DNA from: Methylobacterium sp. R2-1
GTDB lineage: Bacteria; Pseudomonadota; Alphaproteobacteria; Rhizobiales; Beijerinckiaceae
Direction: 5' to 3'
NCBI RefSeq assembly: GCF_014191355.1
Contig: NZ_JACHWM010000008.1
Span: forward strand, 124,001-188,000
Length of the DNA stretch: 64,000 bases
This document shows positions 47,674 through 57,240 of the stretch, piece by piece (positions within the stretch are counted from its first letter, which is position 1; each line of letters begins with the position of its first letter). A model generated the notes under the pieces. It saw nothing but the letters and a program-made list of their open reading frames with translations. It searched no databases and was not told the DNA's origin. Position numbers and translations under genes: made by a program.

Positions 47674-49422
47674 ATGCTGAAGGCTTTCCTCGCCTATTAC
47701 CGGCCGCACCGGACGCTGTTCCTGGTGGATTTCGGCTGCGCCGTGCTCTCGGGCCTGCTCGAACTCGGCTTTCCGCTCGCGGTCAAAGCCTTCGTCGACC
47801 GCTTGCTGCCGCAGCAGGATTGGAGCCTGATCCTGCTCGCGGCCGCGAGCCTGATGCTGCTCTACGTCGCCAATGCCGGCCTGATGGTGGTGGTGACCTA
47901 TTGGGGCCACGTGCTCGGGATCAACATCGAAACCGAGATGCGCGCCCGCGCCTTCGACCATCTGCAGAAGCTCTCGTTCCGCTTCTTCGACGGGCAGAAG
48001 ACCGGCCATCTCGTCGCCCGAGTCACCAAGGATCTGGAGGAGATCGGCGAGGTCGCCCATCACGGCCCCGAGGACGTGTTCATCGCGGTGATGACGCTGT
48101 TCGGCGCCTTCGCGCTGATGTTCCTCGTCCACCCGCCGCTGGCGCTGATGACCCTGGCGATCCTGCCGGTCATCGCCTTCGTCACCATCCGCTACGGCGG
48201 GCGCATGACGCGCAACTGGCAGGCGCAGTACGGGCGCGTCGGCGCCTTCAACGCCCGCATCGAGGAGAATGTCGGCGGCATCCGCGTGGTGAAGGCGTTC
48301 GCCAACGAGGCACACGAGCGGGCGCTGTTCGCCTCCGACAACCAGAAATATCGCAAGACCAAGCTCGAAGCCTACCGCCTCATGGCAGGCGCCCTGTCGA
48401 TCAACTATCTGGGCCTGCGCCTCGTGCAGATCGTGGTGCTTCTAGGGGGCGCCGCTTTCGTGGTGCGCGGCGACCTGAGCGCAGGCGGCTTCGTCGGCTT
48501 CCTGCTCCTCGTCGGCGTGTTCTACCGGCCGCTGGAAAAGATCGGCGCGGTGATCGAGACCTATCCCAAGGGCATCGCCGGCTTCCGCCGCTACCAAGCC
48601 CTGCTCGCCACCGAGCCCGATATCGCCGACCGGCCGGGCGCCGTTCCTACCCCACCGCTCAAGGGCGAGATCCGATTCGAGGGCGTGCGCTTCGGCTACA
48701 GCCCGGACCGGCCGGTGCTGGACGGCGTCGACCTGACGATCCGCGCGGGCGAGACGGTGGCCTTCGTCGGCCCCTCGGGCGCGGGCAAGACGACGCTCCT
48801 CTCGCTGATCCCGCGCTTCTACGAGGCGGAGGCCGGACGCATCACCATCGACGGCCACGACATCCGCGATCTGACCCTCGCCTCGCTGCGCGGCCAGATC
48901 GGCATCGTGCAGCAGGACGTGTTCCTGTTCGCCGGCACGATCCGCGAGAACATCGCCTATGGCCGCCTCGGCGCGAGCGAGGCCGAGATCATGGACGCCG
49001 CCACCCGCGCCCGGCTCGACGGGCTGATCGCGTCTCTGCCGGAGGGGCTCGACACGGTGATCGGCGAGCGCGGGGTCAAGCTGTCGGGCGGCCAGAAGCA
49101 GCGGCTGGCCATCGCCCGCGCCTTCCTCAAGAACCCGCCGATCCTGATCCTCGACGAGGCGACCTCGGCGCTCGACACGCAGACCGAGCGGGAAATCCAG
49201 GCCTCGCTGTTCGAGCTCGCGGAGGGGCGCACGACGCTGGTGATCGCGCACCGGCTCGCCACGATCCGCCACGCCGACCGCATCGTGGTGGTGGCCGAGA
49301 ACGGCATCGCCGAGCAGGGCCGCCACGACGCGCTGCTGGCCGGTGACGGCTACTACCGCCGCCTGCACGCCGCGCAGGTGGAGGATCCTGTTTCGGATCG
49401 GCCGCGTACGGCGGCGGAGTGA
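47674..49422 (+). CDS. ABC transporter, fused permease and ATPase (type I exporter half)
   Basis: This is a 582-aa half-transporter with six helices (about residues 1-320) and a nucleotide-binding domain (about 330-565): Walker A GPSGAGKTT (about 366), Q-loop IVQQDVFLFAGTIRENI, signature LSGGQKQR, Walker B ILILDEATSALD and H-loop VIAHRLATIRHADR. It acts as a homodimer or heterodimer and exports an unknown substrate. It lies 100 nt behind the MFS gene in the same direction and may share its transcript. Confidence 0.92.
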   Translation: MLKAFLAYYRPHRTLFLVDFGCAVLSGLLELGFPLAVKAFVDRLLPQQDWSLILLAAASLMLLYVANAGLMVVVTYWGHVLGINIETEMRARAFDHLQKLSFRFFDGQKTGHLVARVTKDLEEIGEVAHHGPEDVFIAVMTLFGAFALMFLVHPPLALMTLAILPVIAFVTIRYGGRMTRNWQAQYGRVGAFNARIEENVGGIRVVKAFANEAHERALFASDNQKYRKTKLEAYRLMAGALSINYLGLRLVQIVVLLGGAAFVVRGDLSAGGFVGFLLLVGVFYRPLEKIGAVIETYPKGIAGFRRYQALLATEPDIADRPGAVPTPPLKGEIRFEGVRFGYSPDRPVLDGVDLTIRAGETVAFVGPSGAGKTTLLSLIPRFYEAEAGRITIDGHDIRDLTLASLRGQIGIVQQDVFLFAGTIRENIAYGRLGASEAEIMDAATRARLDGLIASLPEGLDTVIGERGVKLSGGQKQRLAIARAFLKNPPILILDEATSALDTQTEREIQASLFELAEGRTTLVIAHRLATIRHADRIVVVAENGIAEQGRHDALLAGDGYYRRLHAAQVEDPVSDRPRTAAE

Positions 49423-49436
49423 AGCACAGAAACTCC

Positions 49437-49454
49437 CCTCCCCTTTGTGGGAGG
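49437..49454. terminator. weak hairpin between converging ABC transporter and gmk genes
   Basis: CCTCCC and GGGAGG pair around a 6-nt loop between the two converging stops. It is short and lacks a clear T tract. Confidence 0.35.
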
Positions 49455-49464
49455 GAAGACCCGA

Positions 49465-50133
<669 letters not shown>

Positions 50134-50167
50134 CGGCCGGGAACTCCGCTGCGCATGTCTCTCGCTC

Positions 50168-51058
50168 TCATTCGACGTTCTGCACCTGCTCGCGGAATTG
50201 CTCCACCACGGCCTTCAAGTCGAGTCCGATCCGCGACAGGCTGATGTCGCCGGCCTTGGCACACAGCGTGTTGGCCTCACGGCCGAGTTCCTGCGCCAGG
50301 AAATCGAGCCGGCGTCCGATCGCGCCGCCCTGCGCCAGCAACTCGCCCACGGCGGCGAGGTGGGCGCGCAGGCGATCGAGCTCCTCGCGCACATCCGCCT
50401 TGGCGGCGAGCAGCACCGCCTCCTGATGCAGGCGGTCGGGGTCGAGCCCCCCGGCACCGACGAGCGCCGCCACCGACGCCGCGAGCCGGGCGCGCACCAC
50501 CTCGGGCCGGCGGGCGGGACAATCCTCGGCGGCCTGGGTCAGGCGGGCGATGTCCGCGATCTGGTCGCTGACGATCGCGTGCAGCCGCGCGCCCTCGGCC
50601 CGACGGGCGGAAACGAGATCGGCCACGAGGCTGTCGATCCCGGCGACGAGGTCGCGGTTGAGCGCCTCCGGGTCGGCCCCGGCCTCGTTCTCCGTCTCCA
50701 CGATGCCGCGCACGGCGAGCAGCCCGTCGAGCGTTGCCGGGCCGACGCCGGCGGGGCGCGGCACGCGGGCGACCGCCGCGGCGAGGCTCGCCAGCAGACT
50801 CTCGTCGATACGTACCCTTGCGGCCGCCTCGGGCCGCGTCAGCGTCAGGTTGAGCTGGCACTGTCCGCGGGAGAGTGCCTTGGACAGAGTGGCGCGGGCC
50901 GCCTCCCCCGCCGCGTCGAAGCCGTTCGGCACGCGCACGCGGATGTCGAGCCCGCGCCCGTTCACAGTGCGGATCTCCCACAACCACTGCACCGCGCCGG
51001 TCGTGCCGGCTGAGCGGGCGAAGCCCGTCATGCTCGCGAAGGTCTTGCCCGCGGTCAT
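50168..51058 (-). CDS. yicC: YicC family endoribonuclease
   Basis: The 296-aa protein has the N-terminal ASMTGFARSAG and WEIRTVNGRGLDIRVRVP typical of YicC and the C-terminal DUF1732 helix DFLAQELGREANTLCAKAGDISLSRIGLDLKAVVEQFREQVQNVE. E. coli YicC is an endoribonuclease linked to RyhB decay. ATG at 51058 gives a short extension before MTGF; the internal ATG of MTGF is an alternative. It is the first gene of yicC-gmk. Confidence 0.93.
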   Translation of the reverse strand: MTAGKTFASMTGFARSAGTTGAVQWLWEIRTVNGRGLDIRVRVPNGFDAAGEAARATLSKALSRGQCQLNLTLTRPEAAARVRIDESLLASLAAAVARVPRPAGVGPATLDGLLAVRGIVETENEAGADPEALNRDLVAGIDSLVADLVSARRAEGARLHAIVSDQIADIARLTQAAEDCPARRPEVVRARLAASVAALVGAGGLDPDRLHQEAVLLAAKADVREELDRLRAHLAAVGELLAQGGAIGRRLDFLAQELGREANTLCAKAGDISLSRIGLDLKAVVEQFREQVQNVE

Positions 51059-51242
51059 CCTGCTCGTCGTTGTCTCGTCCAAGACGCGCCGCTCCCCGCC
51101 GTTTCCCTGATGCGCTCGGCGGCCCATCGCGGAACGATGGGCGTAAAGGCTGGTTGGTCGGATACGCGCTTTCGGCGAGCCAGTGCAATGCGCCTGCCTC
51201 TCTTCGATCCTGCCACCGTACAGGCCTGAACCGGTGCGTGCG

Positions 51243-51275
51243 GTGCAGCAAATACCATCGCACCGTATTCTGCAC
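51243..51275. promoter_or_regulatory. inverted repeat in AT-richer divergent region
   Basis: GTGCAG-CA-AATAC and GTATT-CTGCAC are near-perfect inverted halves about 9 nt apart, in a locally AT-rich stretch between divergent yicC and a hypothetical gene. It is a plausible operator or short hairpin. The remainder of 51059-51420 has no gene. Confidence 0.5.
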
Positions 51276-51420
51276 AGAAAGTGTGCAAGCAACACAATGA
51301 TGCAATAGCTCAGGGTCGAAGCAAGCACGAATACTGTGCATCAGCTTGACGCTTACTAGTCGTCTTTCTAACTTCAGAGTCGATCAAAAGGGTGCCGAAC
51401 ATCCGAGCGGGGACCCATCC

Positions 51421-51966
51421 ATGACGAATCCCTTCGACATCAAGAATCGCTTCCGCGCACGGCTGCGCGCGGCGGACGCGCAGAAGCATCGCATCCGCGC
51501 CAAGCTTCTCGCGGACGGCACGCGCGCGCTGGCTCCGATCACCGAAGCCCTGAACCTGATGGCGGAGGTGCTGGAGGAGGACGGCATCGAGCATGGTCGG
51601 ATCGTCTGCCCCGCGCCGGAGGTGGATCGCGACGACTTCGTCGGCTTCACCGCCACTCTGCACAACAGCGCCGATCAGGAGCAACGGATCACCGTGAAGT
51701 ACGGCCCCGTGCTGGGCGGCCGCAACTTCATCGCGGTGACGGGTCTCGGGGCGGAGTACAACGAGCGGCTCCTCACCCTGGCCAGCAATGCCGCGCCGAC
51801 GCTGGGCCGCTCGGTCGGCAACGACGTGCATGTCGAGGCGGATCGCGGTGGCGATCTTGCGGAGATCATGCGGGAGATGGTCGAGGATTTCTTCGCGGGC
51901 CATAGCGAGCCGCCGATCCGCACCGGAACCTCAGAGGCGCGCGGCCGCCTGGCGCTGGTTCAGTAG
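51421..51966 (+). CDS. hypothetical protein, unknown family
   Basis: The 181-aa soluble, acidic protein has no recognised domain. The N-terminal ~60 residues are helical and charged (FDIKNRFRARLRAADAQKHRIRAKLLADG). The centre looks like alternating strands (IVCPAPEVDRDDFVGFTATLHN, RITVKYGPVLGGRNFIAVTGL), followed by a helix DLAEIMREMVEDFFAGH. GGGGA lies upstream of the ATG. It shares direction with the next hypothetical and may form an operon with it. Confidence 0.65.
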   Translation: MTNPFDIKNRFRARLRAADAQKHRIRAKLLADGTRALAPITEALNLMAEVLEEDGIEHGRIVCPAPEVDRDDFVGFTATLHNSADQEQRITVKYGPVLGGRNFIAVTGLGAEYNERLLTLASNAAPTLGRSVGNDVHVEADRGGDLAEIMREMVEDFFAGHSEPPIRTGTSEARGRLALVQ

Positions 51967-52064
51967 GCTTTCGCGAGGAGCCTCACCGCACCGCAGATGG
52001 AGCGGCGCCCTTGCCGGCAGCCAAGGGCTGCGCAATCATCGACGGAATCTCCGGCGAAAAGGCG

Positions 52065-52427
52065 ATGATTCGAGCACGGCTGGGGGCGATAGACTCCATC
52101 GATAGCGGGGAGCGCGACGAGGACTGGGACCAGGACCTCGCCGACGATCTGATCGGATCGAGTCTTCTCGTCGGACTGACCTATGTCGATCCCGAGGGAG
52201 CCTTGCTCGGTCGGCGTCAGGTCTTCGGGATCGTCGAGACCGTGGATGCCGAGGCGGGCATCGTCATTCGGACCAGCGACGGGGACGAGCCCTTCACGGT
52301 CGCCCCCCTGCTCGACGCGATCGAGGTAGGGGAGCCGGGTCTCTACCCGCTCGCGGACCAGGACCGGGTCGTCGAGAACCCGGATTTCACCGCCCTCTTC
52401 ACCGTCACCGAGCCGCGCCGGAACTGA
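52065..52427 (+). CDS. conserved hypothetical acidic protein
   Basis: The 120-aa product is acidic. The central LLVGLTYVDPEGALLGRRQVFGIVETVDAEAGIVIRT and the ending ENPDFTALFTVTEP recall a widespread uncharacterised small-protein family with a GLTY...G.V......G..I pattern and a terminal NPDF..T motif. ATG at 52065 was preferred; an in-frame TTG at 52011 would add 18 residues. No function can be given. Confidence 0.65.
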   Translation: MIRARLGAIDSIDSGERDEDWDQDLADDLIGSSLLVGLTYVDPEGALLGRRQVFGIVETVDAEAGIVIRTSDGDEPFTVAPLLDAIEVGEPGLYPLADQDRVVENPDFTALFTVTEPRRN

Positions 52428-52434
52428 CCCTCGC

Positions 52435-52650
52435 TCACGGATCGAGGCGGCGGGCGCGGGCGGCGCGGGCCATGGCGATGAGTTCGTTGGCGGTGAGGCC
52501 GCGCGGCGGCAGGCGTGTCTCGGACTCGATGGGCTGCAGCTCGACCGTTCGCCGGTCCAGCGGAGACGGGATAGCGGAGGGCACTCCCGGATTCCAGCTG
52601 GGCCAGAGGCTGCGAATGCGAGAACTCTTCCTGGTCGCCGATACCGCCAT
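52435..52650 (-). CDS. small hypothetical protein
   Basis: The 71-aa basic protein converges on the previous gene with a 7-nt gap. Support is a GGAGG SD 4 nt before the ATG and a helix-like end LTANELIAMARAARARRLDP. The opposite strand is also open here but lacks an SD. No family was recognised. Confidence 0.5.
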   Translation of the reverse strand: MAVSATRKSSRIRSLWPSWNPGVPSAIPSPLDRRTVELQPIESETRLPPRGLTANELIAMARAARARRLDP

Positions 52651-52805
52651 GCCGCCTCCGAAGCCGATCGCTTAAGAGGATGATAACCAAGCTCGGGTGC
52701 GAGAAACATTCTTGACGCGCACCGATGTGGTGCTTCGCCGATTCTTTTGTCGGCTGTGAGTCGCGCCGGGCGGGCTCCTTCGATGCAGAAGGATGCGCAC
52801 CCATG

Positions 52806-52844
52806 AAAAAGGGCGGGCGCGATCCTGAACGATCGCACCCGCCC
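52806..52844 (-). terminator. Rho-independent terminator of the DAHP synthase gene
   Basis: On the minus strand a 14-bp stem, GGGCGGGTGCGATC / GATCGCGCCCGCCC (one G-T pair), with a 6-nt loop is followed by TTTTT. It lies 29 nt after the stop of the class II DAHP synthase gene. Confidence 0.92.
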
Positions 52845-52873
52845 CATCATACTCCGAGCCGATCCGACCGAGG

Positions 52874-54256
52874 CTACTCCGCCGCGTCGAGGCGCGGACG
52901 CTCGATCTCGGCGCGCTCGCGCTTCACCAACTCGGCGGTGAGGAACGCCACTTCGAGCGCCTGCTCCGCGTTGAGGCGCGGGTCGCAATAGGTGTGGTAG
53001 CGGTCCTGAAGGTCGTCGGCCGTCAGCGCACGGGCACCGCCGGTGCATTCGGTGACGTCCTTGCCGGTCATCTCCAGATGGATGCCGCCGGCGATCGTGC
53101 CCTCGGCGCGGTGCACGCCGAAGAAGCCCTCGATCTCCTGCATCACCCGCTCGAACGGGCGGGTCTTGTAGCGGCCGGCGGCGATGGTGTTGCCGTGCAT
53201 CGGATCGCAGACCCACACGACGTTGCGGCCCTCGCGCTGCACGGTGCGGATCAAGTTCGGCAGGTGGTCGCCAACCTTGTCCGCGCCGAAGCGGCAGATC
53301 AGGCTGAGGCGCCCGGCCTCGTTCTCCGGATTGAGGAGGTCGATCAGACGGATCAGCCCCTCAGCCGTGGTCGAGGGCCCGCATTTGAGGCCGATCGGGT
53401 TCTTGATGCCGCGGGCGTATTCGACGTGGGCGTGGTCCGGCTGGCGGGTGCGGTCGCCGATCCAGAGCATGTGGCCGGACGTGGCGTACCAGTCGCCGCT
53501 CGTCGAATCGACGCGGGTCAGCGCCTCCTCGTAGCCGAGCAGCAGCGCCTCGTGGCTGGTGTAGAAGTCCGTGGTGCGGACCTCCTGGTGCGTCTCCGGG
53601 TTGATGCCGATGGCGCGCATGAAGTCGAGCGCGTCCGACATCCGCTCGGCGACGTCCCGGTAGCGCGAGGACTGGGGCGAGTCCTTCACGAAGCCGAGCA
53701 TCCAGCGATGCGCGTTCTCGAGATTGGCGTAGCCGCCGGTGGCGAAGGCGCGCAGCAGGTTCAGCGTCGCCGCCGACTGACGGTAAGCCTCGAGCTGGCG
53801 CTTCGGATCGGGGATCCGGGCCTCTTCCGTGAAGGTCAGGCCGTTGATGATGTCGCCGCGGTAGCTCGGCAGCGACACGCCGTCGAGCGTCTCGGTCGGC
53901 GAGGAGCGCGGCTTGGCGAACTGCCCGGCGATGCGGCCGACCTTCACCACGGGCGAGCCGCCCGCGAAGGTGAGCACCATCGCCATCTGCAGGAAGACGC
54001 GGAAGAAGTCGCGGATGTTGTCGGCCGAGTGCTCGTCGAAGCTCTCGGCGCAGTCGCCGCCCTGGAGCAGGAAGGCTTCGCCCGTCGAGACACGCGCCAA
54101 AGCGGCCTTCAGCTTGCGCGCCTCACCGGCAAAAACCAGCGGCGGAAAGCTCGCGAGCTGCGCCTCGACGGCCTGGAGAGCGCCCGCGTCCGGATAGGAC
54201 GGGACCTGCTGGATCGGCAGGTTGCGCCAGGTTTTCGGGGTCCACCGCTCGGCCAT
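52874..54256 (-). CDS. class II 3-deoxy-7-phosphoheptulonate (DAHP) synthase
   Basis: The 460-aa plant-like (type II) enzyme makes the first shikimate-pathway intermediate from PEP and erythrose-4-phosphate. Diagnostic stretches are [19 protein letters not shown] at the N-terminus, [77 protein letters not shown] and [13 protein letters not shown] at 54256 has GGAGAG 7 nt upstream and agrees with the family N-terminus. The gene stands alone between terminators. Confidence 0.96.
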   Translation of the reverse strand: MAERWTPKTWRNLPIQQVPSYPDAGALQAVEAQLASFPPLVFAGEARKLKAALARVSTGEAFLLQGGDCAESFDEHSADNIRDFFRVFLQMAMVLTFAGGSPVVKVGRIAGQFAKPRSSPTETLDGVSLPSYRGDIINGLTFTEEARIPDPKRQLEAYRQSAATLNLLRAFATGGYANLENAHRWMLGFVKDSPQSSRYRDVAERMSDALDFMRAIGINPETHQEVRTTDFYTSHEALLLGYEEALTRVDSTSGDWYATSGHMLWIGDRTRQPDHAHVEYARGIKNPIGLKCGPSTTAEGLIRLIDLLNPENEAGRLSLICRFGADKVGDHLPNLIRTVQREGRNVVWVCDPMHGNTIAAGRYKTRPFERVMQEIEGFFGVHRAEGTIAGGIHLEMTGKDVTECTGGARALTADDLQDRYHTYCDPRLNAEQALEVAFLTAELVKRERAEIERPRLDAAE

Positions 54257-54393
54257 GATCTTCTCTCCGCTCACCCGATCGGGTGATGCGCGCGGGCCCT
54301 CCCGCCTCGCGCGAAGCCGGGCTTATAGAGCGGTTTTTTGTCAGTGGCGAGGTTGCCGACTCGATAGCTGAGTATCGGCCCGTGCATCCGCCG

Positions 54394-55548
54394 CTATTCG
54401 CGCACTCCCCGGCCGGCGAGCAGGCCGACAAGTTCGGCCTGGCGCGACACACCGGTCTTCTGGAAGATGCGCTTCAGCACCGAGCGGGCGGTGTTGGGGG
54501 TGATCCCGAGCTTGGCTGCGGCCGGGACCGGCGCATCGCCCGCCGCGATCAGGGCCGCGAGCCGGGCCTCCGCCGGGGTCAGGTCGAACAGACCCTGGAC
54601 GACATCCGCGCTCGGCACCTCCTGAGCCACGACTGGCGTGGCGATCAGAACGAAACGCGCGCTGGCGAACACGTCGTGAGCTGCGCCACGGATCGGCACG
54701 AGGTGAAGAATCACCGGCGGGCGCTCGCCGATGGCGGCGATCGGAATCGAGCGTACCGGCATCGCCCCGCTCTGGTCGGACCGTGCCACGGCCTCGCGTA
54801 ACAGCCTGTCGGCGGCCGGATCGACCACGGCGAGCCGCGAGGGCTGGTCGCTCAGGGTGTGGGGCATCATCGCCACCAGGGACGGATTGGCGCCGATGAC
54901 CCGCCCGCCCTGCCCTAGCACCGCGGCGGGGAGGCCGAGCGCTTCGAGCGTCCGGGTGGTGGTGGCGACCCGCTCCATCTCCAGGCGCGCGGAAAGCAGG
55001 GCGGCCCGGGCGAGATGGGGACGCAGACCGTTGAGAGCGGCCAGGGTCTGCGGATCGAAATCGCCCTCGGCGCGGGCGCGCTCGCAATGGACGATGACGC
55101 TGTCGCCGCTCGGCACCAGGACGGCCGTCGCGGTGCCTGCGCCGTACCCCTGGGGGATCAGGAAGTCCTGATAGAGCGGCAACGTCGCGATCTCCTCCTC
55201 CGTCACGACGTCGAGGTCGTTGAGAAAGCCGGGATGGCGCAGTTCCAGCAGGCGTCCCGTGCGGACGTTGTCGGGGAAACGCTCGAAATGGTCGATCACC
55301 AGCGCGTCGAACTCAGGGGATGACGTCACGAAGTCGCGAAAGTGCGTCCCGGTCGAGACGATCATCACCGCCTGCGGCGCTCCGGCGAAGCGGGCGAGTT
55401 CGATCAGCACCTCGCGCCACAGCTCGGGCACCGCAGCCGCCTCGTAGATCCGGTCGATCAGGGCCGCGCCCTCCGCCGACAGGGCGACGGCCGGCTCGAT
55501 CGAGGCCGAGCGGATGACGGAGGGAAGGGAGCGAGAATGAATCGTCAT
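54394..55548 (-). CDS. LuxR-type transcriptional regulator
   Basis: This 384-aa regulator has a long N-terminal sensory region (about 30-310, with PAS-like parts such as LEALGLPAAVLGQGGRVIGANPSL) and a C-terminal LuxR helix-turn-helix: FDLTPAEARLAALIAAGD, AAAKLGITPNTARSVLKRIFQKTGVSRQAELVGLLAG. This architecture is common in alphaproteobacteria and is not an acyl-homoserine-lactone receptor type. The frame is open upstream but not protein-like. It is divergent from the MBL hydrolase gene. Confidence 0.9.
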   Translation of the reverse strand: MTIHSRSLPSVIRSASIEPAVALSAEGAALIDRIYEAAAVPELWREVLIELARFAGAPQAVMIVSTGTHFRDFVTSSPEFDALVIDHFERFPDNVRTGRLLELRHPGFLNDLDVVTEEEIATLPLYQDFLIPQGYGAGTATAVLVPSGDSVIVHCERARAEGDFDPQTLAALNGLRPHLARAALLSARLEMERVATTTRTLEALGLPAAVLGQGGRVIGANPSLVAMMPHTLSDQPSRLAVVDPAADRLLREAVARSDQSGAMPVRSIPIAAIGERPPVILHLVPIRGAAHDVFASARFVLIATPVVAQEVPSADVVQGLFDLTPAEARLAALIAAGDAPVPAAAKLGITPNTARSVLKRIFQKTGVSRQAELVGLLAGRGVRE

Positions 55549-55933
55549 GGACCGAGAGCGAAGAGTGGGATGTCCGCGGCCATGGGCCCGGAGGTCGGCG
55601 CCATTGTAGACCGCCGGATTCCGTATCAGGCCCGACGGGACAGGATTTTCTTCAGCCCCTTCTGCCACCAAACCAGATCGAGGTCGCGTACGTTCAGATC
55701 CCAGCGCTCCACTCGATCCACGAGACTCAACACCGTGCACCGAATTCCCGCTTTTACAATGGCTTCTCAGTTGTGACGAAAGCGACCTTTCGAAACGACC
55801 CGCTTGCCAATCGCCGAGACGCGGAAGGCGGCCGTGCCGCGCGTTTCATTGGTCAGGCGGACAATGCCGGACCGAGAATTGTCGCGGCCTTCCGGTGACC
55901 GAAATCACCCCGCACACGGCACAGGAGAAATCC
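55549..55933. other. divergent LuxR / MBL hydrolase intergenic region
   Basis: 385 nt with no supportable gene. A palindrome TTTCGAAA occurs in CGACCTTTCGAAACGAC (about 55786-55802) and could be a regulator site, but there is no independent support. Confidence 0.4.
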
Positions 55934-56677
55934 ATGCATCTCCAGGTTCTCGGCTGCGGCGACGCGTTCGGCTCGGGCGGACGCTTCAACACGTGCTTCC
56001 ACGTCGATGCATCGGAGGGCGCGCCCGGCAACGCCTTCCTCATCGATTGCGGCGCCTCCTCGCTCATCGCGATCCGGCGCTTCGGCGTCGAGCCGAACCG
56101 TATCCGCACGGTGTTCCTCACCCATCTCCACGGCGACCATTTCGGCGGCCTGCCCTGGCTGATCCTCGACGGGCAGCTTGTCAGCGGACGCACCGATCCT
56201 CTGACCGTGGTCGGACCGCCGGGCACGGCCGAGCGCCTTCCCGCGGCGATGGAAGTGCTGTTTCCCGGATCCAGCACGGTCGATCGCCGGTTCCGGGTCG
56301 AGATCGTGGAGATGGAGGCCGGGCGCCCGGTCGAGACCGGGGGTGTGAGTGCCACCGCCTTCACCATGCGCCATCCCTCCGGCGCGCCCGCCCACGCCCT
56401 GCGGATCGAGGCTGCGGGCAAGGTCATCAGCTATACCGGCGACACCCAGTGGGTGGAGGAGATCGTCGCGGCGGGGCGCGGGGCGGACCTGATGATCGCC
56501 GAGGGCTACACCGTGGAGCGTCCGGTGAAGTTCCACCTCGATTGGGCGACGCTGAAGCGGCGTCTGCCCGAGATCGGTCCGAAGCGGCTGATGCTCACGC
56601 ATATGAGCCCGGAGATGATCGCCCACCCGCCGGACGGCTACATCGCGGCGGAGGACGGGCTCGTCGTCGCGCTTTGA
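55934..56677 (+). CDS. metallo-beta-lactamase fold hydrolase (RNase Z-like subgroup)
   Basis: The 247-aa protein starts MHLQVLGCGDAFGSGGRFNTCF, typical of RNase Z-like MBL proteins. The metal site HLHGDHFGG lies near residue 69, with a later ligand in SYTGDTQ and a C-terminal LMLTHMSPEM His. It lacks the exosite arm of true RNase Z, so tRNA 3' processing is not assured; many relatives are phosphodiesterases of unknown target. AGGAGA precedes the ATG. Confidence 0.9.
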   Translation: MHLQVLGCGDAFGSGGRFNTCFHVDASEGAPGNAFLIDCGASSLIAIRRFGVEPNRIRTVFLTHLHGDHFGGLPWLILDGQLVSGRTDPLTVVGPPGTAERLPAAMEVLFPGSSTVDRRFRVEIVEMEAGRPVETGGVSATAFTMRHPSGAPAHALRIEAAGKVISYTGDTQWVEEIVAAGRGADLMIAEGYTVERPVKFHLDWATLKRRLPEIGPKRLMLTHMSPEMIAHPPDGYIAAEDGLVVAL

Positions 56678-56709
56678 CCCCGCTCGACACACCCTCTCAC
56701 GGCTCGCGA

Positions 56710-57024
56710 TCAGCGCTTGCGCACGAATTCCGTGCGCAGGACGAGGCCCTTGATGCTGTCGTGGCGGCAATCGATCTCTTCCGGATCGTCCGTGAGGCGG
56801 ATCGACCGGATGACAGTGCCCTGCTTCAGGGTCTGGTTCGCGCCCTTGACCTTGAGATCCTTGATCAGGGTGACCGCATCGCCGTCGGCCAGGATGTTGC
56901 CCGCGGCGTCGCGGACAGGCGCCCTCGCAGCCGGCGCCTCGGCCGGCGTCTCGGCCGCCGCGCCAGCGGGGCGCCATTCGCCGAGCGCTTCGTCGTAGAT
57001 GTACGTGTCGTCCGTATCCGGCAT
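56710..57024 (-). CDS. PhnA/YjdM C-terminal domain protein lacking the zinc ribbon
   Basis: The 104-aa protein ends in the PhnA domain: VRDAAGNILADGDAVTLIKDLKVKGANQTLKQGTVIRSIRLTDDPEEIDCRHDSIKGLVLRTEFVRK. In ordinary YjdM/PhnA proteins this is preceded by a Cys4 zinc ribbon. Here the first ~38 residues are an Ala/Pro/Glu-rich segment without a ribbon; the only Cys is in EIDCRHD. AGGAG supports the start, so truncation is genuine. The role of YjdM is unclear and is not phosphonate cleavage. It converges on the MBL gene. Confidence 0.88.
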   Translation of the reverse strand: MPDTDDTYIYDEALGEWRPAGAAAETPAEAPAARAPVRDAAGNILADGDAVTLIKDLKVKGANQTLKQGTVIRSIRLTDDPEEIDCRHDSIKGLVLRTEFVRKR

Positions 57025-57240
57025 CGTCTGGCTCCTGGCGGTCACGCCGCCGTGAGCGCGGCCATAGCGGTGCCTAGGGCAGGTGGGCAAGCGCGTTGCG
57101 GGCATGGCTCCGAAACGACTACCGTTACGGGAGCCGGCGCCGGGTGTTCCAAGGACCACCCAAGGATCACCGTTGCCTGCGCGTCATCCCGCTCGGGTAA
57201 ACAGCCCGAACCCATGCTTTCGACCGGAGAAACACCGACC

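Noticed and set aside
52472..52675. 67-aa plus-strand frame opposite the 71-aa minus-strand gene
   Set aside because: It has no SD, while the minus-strand frame has GGAGG at proper spacing.
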